Assembly (NCBI GenBank): GCA_029964075.1
Contig: CM057133.1
Span: forward strand, 14,718,699 to 14,782,698
Origin: Patiria pectinifera
Lineage: Eukaryota > Echinodermata > Asteroidea > Valvatida > Asterinidae
DNA: 64,000 bases
Direction of reading: 5' to 3'
Shown: positions 50,478 to 60,074 of the stretch, piece after piece
How the letters are laid out: each line of letters starts with the position of its first letter
Numbering within the stretch: the stretch's first letter is position 1
The notes under the pieces: model-generated
The model's input: only the letters and a program-made list of their open reading frames with translations
Told to the model about the DNA's origin: nothing
Databases searched by the model: none
Translations under genes and position numbers: made by a program

Positions 50478-53400
50478 ATGGCGGCCAGCTCGCTGCAAAT
50501 CACGCGGCGGGAAGATGGCAGCTACCTGTACGAGTTCACCAGCCACAGCCAGCACATCCTGCAGACCCTCAACGAGTGCCGGCAGTTCCCCCGGCTCTGC
50601 GACTGCACCGTGCTGGTGGAGACGCGTACCTTCCACACGCACAAGGCGGTGCTGATTGCCTGCAGTGACTACTTCAAGAGCTACTTCACCACCACCCTGC
50701 CGGACATCTCTGGCGGCGGCCAGCCAATCGTCCTGGACAATGTCAGCGCCAGGGGTTTCCATCTACTGCTGGAGTTTGCCTACACCTCTCGGATGTGCCT
50801 GACCATGGCAGTCATGGAAGACGTCCTGTCGGTGGCTGTCAATCTTAAGGCGCCCTCCGTCCTGGAGGCCTGCTGCGAGTTCCTCAAGTCTCAGCTGACT
50901 GGCGACAACTGCGTTGACATCATCTCGGTGGCCGAGACGTTTAACCTGACGGAGATCAAGCGACAGGCAAACAGGCTCATGTGTGAACGACTCATCGAGC
51001 TATCGCAGACATACAAGAAAGGCAGTGGCCCACTGCTACCAGAGAGTAAAGAGGAACTGGAAAGTATGTTTCCATTAAAATGTTTTGAAATAATGTTTTA
51101 TATTCCAAACATATTTTGTAAAACATACGAACCTTCAGTAGTAGAAAAAAATAACATACATGTACATCTAATGGTTTATCCTTAGTTTTTCTGTTATATA
51201 GGAATTACATGTGATGGTCTACCCTTATCGGACTAATAATAACTGGAATAGTATGAACGAATTATGGATTGGGCTAATGCACAGAACTTTAAATAAATAC
51301 TTATAAATCAAACCTTTCCTAAATTGTTAACTTGTTTATTGCAGGGATGTAGTCCAGTCCATTACAAGTTCATCACAAGTAAATCACAAGTCCAGTCACA
51401 ATTCCAGTCACAAGGAACAGTGAATGAATAATAAAGGAATGCCTTTGTTATAGCTCATTTGAATAGCTTGTGATTTTAATTTGGACTGGAGGACTTGTGA
51501 TGGCCTTGACTACATGTACATCCCTGGTTTATTGTGGACTCACTAGGCTTGAATACTCATTTTGTTACCGCCTATACGTTAAATGCAATGTAGATGCAGT
51601 TTAAAAAAGTAACCTTCTTAAAATTTCAGATCTGATAAGTGCCAACAAGGATGCCCTGGCTGCCTTTGAAGTTCCTCAGCAAGACCTCCATCAACAGGAG
51701 AGCTGTGATAGCGAGAGCGAGGACAATGGTGGTGGTGATGGTGATGGTGATGAGACGGACAGCTCATGCTCAGACACATCTCCCATGATCGCCGACAGAC
51801 TCCGCCCCCGAGTGCAAACCCAACCCCCGAACTTGGACCCTTCTAGAGACAGGACACTGAAGGTGGAGACCAAAGCGGCGCTGAAGAGCCCCGTGCCACG
51901 GTCTCTCAGGCAGCTGCCACGCAGGCGGGGCCGTCCCCGCAAGAACGAGCAGGTGCAACGCACGACCAGAATACGCAAGACACTCCGCATCAAGCGGGGA
52001 ACCTTCACCATCGCCAAGACCCGGAAGGAGTACGTCTGCCGGTTCTGCACCCTCAAGTTCAGCAAGCTGCGGGACCTGAGGCAGCACTACGTCGGGGAGC
52101 ACAGCCAGTGCAACCGGTGCACCAAAGTCTTCCGCACGGACATGGAGCTGGACCGCCACTTAATATCCCACCAGAGGCGCGACACGGCCCGCGGCCCCCG
52201 CCGGTACGTCTGCACGTTCTGCGGCAAAAACTGTGGTTACTCGTCGGCGCTGAAGATCCACGTCCGCACCCACACGGGCGAGAAGCCCTTCAAGTGCGAC
52301 CTGTGCAGCGCCCGATTCATCCAGTCCATCAACCTCAAACGACACGTGCTCACAAACCACCAGAAGGACACCCCCTACGCATGCAAATTCTGCGACAAAA
52401 AATTCAGCGTGTTTGTCTACCTGAAGAGTCATGAGATCACGCACAGCAGCGAGCGGCCGTTCCAGTGCGAGACTTGTGGAGCCATGTTCAAGCGTAAGAG
52501 TGACCTCCGTAGCCACAACAGGGTGCACAGCACCGACAAGCCGTTCACTTGCAACATCTGCCTTGCCAAGTTCAAGACCACCAACGATCTCAAGACCCAC
52601 TCGCTGATCCACAACGACACCAAGCCGCACACCTGTGACAAGTGTGGTGCCAGCTTCAAGCGAACAGGCCACCTGAACAGGCACATGATGATCCATAGCA
52701 ATAACAAACCTTACCAGTGTGAGACGTGCGGTGCCCAGTTCAACCGGAAGGAGAACCTGCGTAGTCATCAGCGCATCCACAGTGGTGAGCAGCCGTACAA
52801 GTGCAGCCTGTGTGGAGCTAGCTTCCGTCATCTCAGCAGTATGAAAATACATGAGAAGAATCATTGGAGGTATGCCAATTATTATCTGTATCTGTATCGC
52901 TACGTTGCAGAAACCTATTCAGGCATTAACGCAACGGAGTACATGTATAGGTACTCAAGGTGCTGGGAGTTATGTCTATTATTAGAGACAGGTGAATGAA
53001 GTTTATGAGAGATATGAGACCCATTATTTAGCACCTTATAAGGGTATACAAGGTGCTGCGGAACATTAAGCAGCCACTGCCAGAAACACCGGGACGAACC
53101 CCTTCTCTTAGCAATAAGTGTTTCTGGGTTCTTGAACATGTATTATACAACACGAGGGACCTAGGGCTTTACGTCCTATCCGAAGGACAGAGCAATAGTG
53201 TTTAAGTGCATTGCTCAAGAGCACAAGCACCATGTTCCCACGGTCAGGATTCGAACTCATGTACCATGGCACACAAGTCAAACACCGTAACCATTGGACC
53301 ACAGCACCCCAGTTTGGACCACAGCACACCATATTAGTTCAAACTCATGTTTCCTATTTTTTTTGACGATGACAAAAAGAACAGTAGATCTGTATTCTGA

Positions 53401-54089
53401 TCTTGACCCAGCTCCTTGAGGCACTTGCCATACAAACTTTTTTACTGAGCCCATCCATTTTTGTGCAAACTAATATCTAATGTTCAGCCTTTGTACATTA
53501 TGCCTGAAGTGTGAGAATACACAAATGCTTGATTGTAAGATATTGTTGGATACGTTTCTACAGCTACAGTTTATAAAATATTTCACTTGAAAACGTCCTG
53601 AAGCTGTTTGAAGAAACGCAAAGTTCATTCAATATCACATCGACTGTGTTGCAGTTGAGTCCTTCACAAGTCCTCGCATGTCTGTCACAAAGTATTCCAA
53701 TTAAAATGACAAAGGCATTCTTTTGTTATTGTCCATCCCCTGTTACTTGTGACCGGACTTGTGACTGGACTTGTGGTTTACACATGCACTTGTGACTAGA
53801 CTTTCGATGGACTTTTGATGAAACCGACAACACTTTCTCTTCACCCCACAGCCAGAGGCCGGGTGCCCCAGAGACTACCATCATGAGCCAGCACGACGGG
53901 GGCTCCTCCCTCCAGCACATCGCTGCCCTCATGGGCCTTCAGGGTCTCAACATGCCGGTCAACCTGCAGGTCAGCACGGACGGCCAGCCAGCCGTGGCTC
54001 AACTAACCATGCCGCCAAACCACGCCTCTCCTAACCCTACCCCACCCCTCCAGTCACCTAGCCCCCACACCACAATGAGCCTGCACCCC

Positions 54090-54121
<32 letters not shown>

Positions 54122-54386
54122 GGCCAACCCTGCATTGCAGCAGCTGTCCCAGTCCACCCTGTCCATGCACCCACCGACGTGCATCTCCACGCTGACGTCG
54201 CCCATGCAGTCGCCCATGCCCATGGCGAATGCCACGCGCTCCCCTATGCCCCTCGGCCCCGTGCCTTCCCCATCCCCCCACAACCACATGCAGACCCCTA
54301 TGTCCCCGGGCGTGAACCAAGTGCAAGGCCATCATCAAGTCCACAACTTGCAAGCGTACATGATGAACACAGCCACGATGATGTGA
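50478..54386 (+). CDS. BTB zinc-finger transcription factor (ZBTB family), ten C2H2 fingers
   Basis: Three exons: 50478-51063, 51630-52869, 53852-54386; 786 aa. The start ATG has a good context (AGAATGG). The BTB/POZ domain at about 25-135 shows CDCTVLVETRTFHTHKAVL and SDYFKSYF, and a BACK-like helical stretch runs to about 195. An acidic/Ser linker (ESCDSESEDNGGGDGDGDE) follows, then an AT-hook-like RRRGRPRK at 293-300. Ten C2H2 fingers span 330-608; most have canonical CxxC-x12-HxxxH and linkers near TGEKP, while finger 3 has an irregular core (GKNCGYSS). The tail is Gln/Pro/Met-rich with 11 consecutive Gln at 689-699. BTB domains dimerise and recruit corepressors, and the fingers bind DNA in the nucleus. 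Which vertebrate ZBTB it matches I cannot say. Its second intron is bordered by repeats at both ends. Confidence 0.93.
51343..51525. mobile_element. MITE family CACAAGT, copy 2
   Basis: AGGGATGTAGTCCAGTCC at the left pairs with GGCCTTGACTACATGTACATCCCT at the right, apart from a short insertion. Subterminal CACAAGT words are present. It is the shortest intact copy, 183 bp, about 100 bases before the second exon of the BTB zinc-finger gene. Confidence 0.8.
52878..53310 (-). mobile_element. tRNA-derived SINE, type 2, second copy
   Basis: Shares GCCAGAAACACCGGG, CGAACCCCTTCTCTTAGC and the tRNA-like head (minus strand GGTTACGGTGTTTGAC, B-box-like GAGTTCGAATCC) with 12513-12846. The TCTGTATCTGTATC tail begins about 10 bases after the splice donor at 52870. 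It has about 80 extra bases between tail and body, and I see no target duplication. Confidence 0.7.
53641..53835. mobile_element. MITE family CACAAGT, copy 3 (decayed)
   Basis: Contains GAGTCCTTCACAAGTCCT and a series of ACTTGTGAC words, with TTTTGTTATTGTCCATCCCCTG shared with copy 1. The right end GATGGACTTTTGATGAAACC is degraded. It stops about 16 bases before the acceptor of the last BTB zinc-finger exon. Confidence 0.65.
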
Positions 54387-54768
54387 AGAGCTGCCGTCCA
54401 AATCAAGCCATTAGTATGTCATAGTTTCTTTGAATTTTGTTTCACACAGGTCTTTTACCTCCGAGTTACTCACATTGTTGTCGCTCAATCCAAGAACCAT
54501 TAAAACTTTGAGACTACTGTCTAGGCTATTCAGAAGTGTACCCAATAACGTTGCATTGTAAGGTGTCAAACCAGTTTGCGTTGAAATCGAGCACAAAATA
54601 CACAAAATTCTCATTTTATATGATTATTTTGACAGAGTGCGTGCAAAAGTGAAGCGCACCGTGTGACGTGTAGAATGGTGTAAGTGCATGATGAAACATA
54701 AGGGTGCACTGAGCTCATCTACAGCACTTATTAAAAGTACGGAAGTAAATGTTTGGTTTTATACAAAT
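54387..54768. other. 3' flank of the BTB zinc-finger gene
   Basis: No gene seen; probable 3' UTR. No strong polyadenylation signal before the foldback element that follows. Confidence 0.4.
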
Positions 54769-54904
54769 ACAGCATGGTTTGAGGGAAAGTAGTGGGAATT
54801 ACTGGTCCCGAGGTGTAGGTCAGCTTGACTACCTCCCGACGCGAAGCTGACCTTCACCGAGGGACCAGTAATTCCAACTATTTTCCATAAATAAACCATG
54901 CTGT
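54769..54904. mobile_element. Foldback element
   Basis: ACAGCATGGTTT at the left pairs with AAACCATGCTGT at the right. Inner blocks GGAATTACTGGTCCC with GGGACCAGTAATTCC and AGGTCAGCTT with AAGCTGACCT continue the symmetry, so the whole 136 bp folds with a loop near 54827-54843. AATAAA inside the right arm could serve as a polyadenylation signal for the upstream gene. Confidence 0.85.
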
Positions 54905-54908
54905 CTTT

Positions 54909-55345
54909 GTTTTACTACACCTCATAAATACTTAGTAGCCTCACTATCTTTTTAGTAACCTCACTGCCTAATTAAGGCCTTGTCGATAACGGCCTTCGTA
55001 GATTTTGCATCTTTATTCAGCACAATTCAAGTTCTTCGTCACAGTATGAAATAGTCTGGTGCCAACACTCTGTAATGTGTTTTTACTGCAGTAGTAACAA
55101 GGATTACAACAACAGACTGGTTCCGTATTGCCATAGACTACGTGTCTCCGATGTGGGCTCCATAGGGAATATTTGGTGCTACCATAAAAAAAGTTCCGCA
55201 TGGCAGCGAGCTGGATACTCACCGGGATGACGTCACCGGGATGACGTCACCTGGGTGCGTATCATTTTTACTTCCCGGACACATGGCGGAATCGGCCAAT
55301 GACGCACTCCAATTTGATCATGAATATTTATGAGGTGAAGTAATA
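54909..55345. mobile_element. Possible MITE with CACCTCATAAATA termini
   Basis: TTACTACACCTCATAAATAC at the left is nearly the inverse of ATATTTATGAGGTGAAGTAA at the right. Between them are two tandem CCGGGATGACGTCACC copies. Only one copy is visible in the window, and the left end nearly touches the foldback element before it. Confidence 0.55.
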
Positions 55346-57384
55346 TAAAAAAAAACCACTGCTTTTTACTTCTTGGAGGTTACAGACTGCCCGAGCAAAA
55401 TGTAAGAGAAACATTTCTTTGGGATTCGGGGGAAAAAATTGTCCATGAAATGAGCCATCGAGGTTTCTGTTTGGCTTGCATGAAACCTAATAGAGGAAAT
55501 GCTGTCGGCAAGAATTGTATCTGACCTGCTCTGTCAAATGAAGGAATAAGTTTTCGGATCTTGCAATAACAAAATTTTGACAAATGCAAAGGTGATGGAA
55601 AGTCTTGACGTGCATAGATTTGAAATCTGTTGAATTTCCAGTTTGCTTTGAGCTCTACATGTACATGTACTGTACATGTACATCACTACATGTAGATCGT
55701 GTATCCTTACTACCCTCGTATATGAAAGCCAGAATTGTTTATCGCAATGTCATTACGTGAACAAATCAGATTTGCTTGTGTGCACAGATGTGCACTATGT
55801 AACCTAATCCTCGTTTTGATAAAGCCGAGTGCACACACTTTAACGAAGGACTTCCCTTCGTATAATTTCAGCGCTGAAATGTCCCCTGTTCCGGATTTTG
55901 ACGTGAGGCTTTTGCGGTAACCACAGACCAGCAAGTAACGACGCTGGATAAACCATTGCATGAAATGCCACTGTAATTTGTCTGGGGAAATATGTAAATA
56001 CAAAATCGTGAGTGACATGTTTTTCCCTAGAACAATATTGCTCTCCATTCAGATTAACAAGAAATTGTCTAAAGTTGGAGATTTTGAGGAATTGAACTGC
56101 TGTTTCAAGCTTCTTATCATTGGCCATCCTCTGTATCCCCATACAGTGAATTCCCCAGACCCGCAAAATTTTGTGGGGGAATGCTGTTTAACCTTTAAAA
56201 CCTGATGCTAAATGCATTTTTCTCTCAAAAGTTTATTTCAGTATCCGTCTACCATTCATAAAGATCATGTGGCTCACATTTAACATTGACAATTGATAAT
56301 TTTTTAGTAACATAATTTCGTAATCATTTAATTTGTATTCACTGCATGCTTGTATCTTTCACCAAAATATTCACTATTTTATGCCAAGTAACCATTTACT
56401 CCTAAGCCTTTTCTGTTTATCATGATATAAACATTACTCAAGAGTTTGTTGTGTCGTCTAAACAAAGTTTTGGGAGACACTAACCAGTCCTAAATTCTGT
56501 ATGACCGTAGACCTGTACTTTCCACAGCTACTTGTAGGGTACTCGTACAAAGGGGAATTTAGGGAACAATGCTACCCCACTACTCACCCTTAGAAAAACT
56601 GTACCCCAGAAGTGCAATTCTAAAGAAAAGGGATAAAAGGACAACAATGCAAGTACCCAAAAACTCCCATCTGCTGGGATGACCGTAGTCCTGTAGCCCC
56701 GTATGTTAAAATTTTGAAGAAAAAAAAATGCACAACTTCTAAACCCTTTCATGGATTTTGACAAAACTTGGATGCAGTAACTTGGGTGGAAGACACAACT
56801 CTTTATCAGATTCCTTAGGTCAAAGGTCATGTAGGGGTCATTTGAGGTCATTGTTCAAATGTGCTTCAAATGTTTCTTTGTCCACAAAATTTGATGGATT
56901 TTCATGCCACTTGGATGGCGTGATCCTTGGGTGGGGGTTCATCACAAGTCTTCCGAAATTGGAGGCCAGGGGTCAATTGAGGTCATTTAAAAATTCACAA
57001 AATTTGACTTTTTTTAGAACACAAAGATCGATTGCAGAAAGAGGCGACAAATGCGATCTGCGGATCACTTTTTTTTCCCTGTGAAAACCCGTGGATGGAC
57101 AAAATTTGATTGCCATTTCAAGTGTATTAATTTTTTTTAATTTTTAATTTCACTGATAATAAGCAAATTCATAAGTATGCACAATTGCACATTAATTTAC
57201 ATGTATTATTGTAATGTTATCAGCATCACATTTCACCCATCACTTTGAGTTGGTATTCGTTAAGATTTGATAAACACTGGGTCGGGACAGTAATTTTGAC
57301 ATCAAAAACAAAAGACTTGTTGTAACTTAATATATATGCATGCTTTGTTCTTGAATGCCTTTATTTCCGAATGACCAGTAAAGG
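55346..57384. other. Intergenic, no gene seen
   Basis: Short open frames without recognisable domains. A TACATGTA-rich patch lies at 55655-55695, and a repeat-like stretch with several AGGTCA words lies at 56755-57000. I found no exon. Confidence 0.45.
56817..56850 (+). promoter_or_regulatory. AGGTCA cluster including a DR1-type motif
   Basis: AGGTCAAAGGTCA at 56817-56829 is a perfect direct repeat with one-base spacing. A GGGTCA and another AGGTCA follow. It lies in a stretch that looks like a dispersed repeat, so it may be repeat sequence rather than a used hormone-receptor site. Confidence 0.2.
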
Positions 57385-57962
57385 CAGCCTTGGTCAATGG
57401 GTTCGATGATAAGAGTCCGATGAGCGATGGTTGGCTGCGAACAGTTGCACTCACGTGCGTACTGTGCGAAGCGCGAACAGCGACCTCACGCGGCTAGGCT
57501 ACAATATGCAAATCAGCTAGTGCTGAACGAACGCCTTGGAACATTCGTGAGCCATGGCCTATCTTTTTCGGGCAATTTTCGTTATTTTGTCGCTGGATCT
57601 ATATCGAGTTCTATTTGGTCTGCGGTCTCCAAACTTGTTGGAAAATGTAGCCATTTTATCCAGCTCTCTGTTCATGTAAAATAGGAGCCTGCACGACCAA
57701 GTACTGAATAATAATCTCATCTTTAGTCGCATACAGGTTCATCGCTGGAAATCCAGCGACGAAATAAAGAAAAACATAAGCCAAGGCCCACAAATGTTCC
57801 AGTGCGTTTGATCAGCACTACGTGATTTGCATATTGTTGCGTAGCAGCTTGAGGTCGCTGTTTGCGCTTCGCACAATATGTGTGCATAGCGTACGGCTTA
57901 TTGTTCGTGGCCAACCAACCAGCGATTATCGGACTATCGTCGAATGCCTGGACCAAGGCTAC
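57385..57962. mobile_element. Element with long terminal inverted repeats of about 213 bp
   Basis: The arm at 57385-57598 is the approximate reverse complement of 57751-57962, with shared blocks such as GCCTTGGTC, GCGAAGCGC, AACAGCGACCTCA, AATATGCAAATCA and GTCGCTGGAT. The 152-bp centre holds no gene. Mirrored open frames on the two strands arise from the symmetry. A CAGTAAAG word lies just outside each arm. Confidence 0.85.
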
Positions 57963-58632
57963 AGTAAAGGGCGCAGGTTACACACATCTAGCCCCTTGCA
58001 TGTACCTTTACAGTGAAGACAAAACACAACTGAAATTATGACATTAAAAGATTTACACAAAGTTCTCAAAAAGTAACAACCATTTGTCTACAATGGGCAA
58101 TGTTTTAATAGAAATTTAATTTACAGCTTTTTATCGATTTGTTGACTCTGAAACAACACTGGGCATCTTAAAACTGACTTTTTGATTGGGCAATGCTCTG
58201 TTTGAAAAATCCGAGACAAAGTTTAAAACATGTAATGCAAGCATGACCGTTTTTGATGTTTTAAAGGGAAAAAAAATGTAAATTATTGAAGCAATAATTA
58301 AATTGTACATAAACAACTCATTTCTGTTACTGTATTTTATGTATTGATATGTAAAAAAAAAACACTACAGAGTTACGTACACATTATTTATTAACATAAT
58401 ATTAGACCATTTTTTTCCATTGGAAAGAAAAGAGGATTGTTGACATACAACTTGAGCTAAATGAAATGATGTTGCAACCACCAGCCTTTAATAGTATCCA
58501 ATTTGCATGCAACTAATTGTTAAACAATTTATTTTTTAAAATGAATGTAGCTATTAAATGTAAATATATACTGTCTGAGCAGGGTGGAATGTTCATGAGG
58601 CTATAAACATGGTAATAGTGTGTTTGCACACC
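57963..58632. other. Intergenic, no gene seen
   Basis: AT-rich with short open frames only; nothing recognised. Confidence 0.45.
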
Positions 58633-59027
58633 AGGGACGTAGTCGAGTCCATCACAAGTTCGGGCTCATGAACCTCAGGAGTCCAGTCACAAGTAATAGT
58701 GGATGAACAATAGGGCTCGCTCAGTGACGGCCATCTCTGTAGGAAAACTGTGTATTTTATGCAATCAAGCACGCATTACGCGGTGTTGAAAATGTTTCAG
58801 ACGCGCGCTTGTTACTCGAAATGTGTTCGAAAACGACGCAGCCGATGCGCGTTATGCAAGTTGATGTCGAAATGCCGATGCACGTGGATGGTCGGTAGGA
58901 AATGACGTCATTTGAACGAGACCTATAGCAAAAGAATGCCTTTGTCAAAGCTCATTTGAATAGCTTGTGACTTGATTTGGGACTGGAAGACTTGTGATGG
59001 ACTTGCAACAGACTCGACTACATCCCT
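58633..59027. mobile_element. MITE family CACAAGT, copy 4 (with nested insert)
   Basis: AGGGACGTAGTCGAGTCC at the left and GACTCGACTACATCCCT at the right. Compared with copy 2 it is interrupted at about 58711-58925 by a segment whose ends GGGCTCGCTC and GAACGAGACC are roughly inverse and are flanked by TA, suggesting a second small element nested inside. Confidence 0.8.
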
Positions 59028-59833
59028 AATGGACACCCTTGTTGTACCGATCACCCACCAAAAACCTGATTGATTGCACTACTGCTGCAGTTGTAATTCA
59101 TCTAATACTTTTCAGATAGCGGTATGAACCCTTGTGTGTTTTGTGCATGGCAAAACCTCTTTGCTTTTTGTAGGAAAGTGGGTTGCCTTTTTGATATATT
59201 ACACTTGAACAAAAACAAATTCAGGTCAACCCACCAAGTTCAGAGCTTGCCTTGGACCAGAAACTGTGAAATTCTTTTTTGAGCAAATGAAACCATTGCT
59301 TTTAAAATGTTTCAATATAATGTACATGTACATCAGTTGTAATACTGGTTGTTTACATGTACATGTACATGTACATGTACTTGCTGTTTAGAAACCACTA
59401 TGCAATTTTTCTCCTTGGAATGTGAGGACCTTTTTTTTTGCGACTCGATCATGATTAAAAAACAAATCCTCTCCCAATTCCTGTTGATATTTTATTTATT
59501 GGGGAAAATCCAATGTTGTTGCAGCTCCCAAAAAAACTAATGTTAAAAAGGAAACAGAAATGAACATGTGAATCAACGTATATTTTAATGCACGAACATT
59601 GATAAATTTCATGCATGAAAAAATACTTATTAATCACCCACGATAAACAATGTATTCTTCCATAACAAAAACGAATAAAAAATAATGTCATTCTACATGT
59701 TGGTCTTGCTTCTTTCTTTTTGAGGGTTTGGGGCCAAAATGTTTCATTAAAACGCCCATGTCTATTGAGACATTTAAATACAGTGTATTTGCACTGCTCA
59801 AATACTACTGGAATATTGTTGTACATGTATATA
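59028..59833. other. Intergenic, no gene seen
   Basis: No gene. A run of the palindromic hexamer ACATGT lies at about 59354-59380. Confidence 0.45.
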
Positions 59834-60074
59834 TTTAAAGGTACTATACATCATTTGCTTTTGCTGTAATTTTCAGAAATGGATGGATTTAGGGGTTAAT
59901 ATTTTATAGCAAATATTGTGACATGTTCACTGACCTGTTTAAAGTATTGTGTTTATAGATGCTGGAAAAACCTAGAAAAACAATGCTGTTCTTGTAGTCT
60001 GGTTCCCTGACCCTATTCCAGACAAAACGGACAGATTTACAGATATCAGGGAATTGTCAGGATCAGGGTTCCAG
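59834..60074. mobile_element. MITE family G, copy 2, left part only
   Basis: TTTAAAGGTACTATACATCA begins a stretch matching 43403-43590, including GCTTTTGCTGTAATTTTCAG, TGACCTGTTTAAAG, GATGCTGGAAAAACC and TCCCTGACCCTA. Similarity ends just before the 49-bp satellite; no right end is seen in the window. Confidence 0.75.

Noticed and set aside
52160-52864. 234-residue open frame on the minus strand
   Set aside because: Antisense shadow of the zinc-finger exon; its periodicity comes from the repeated C2H2 linkers.
56758-57084. 108-residue plus-strand open frame
   Set aside because: It overlaps a repeat-like stretch with AGGTCA words, has no recognisable domain and shows no splice context.
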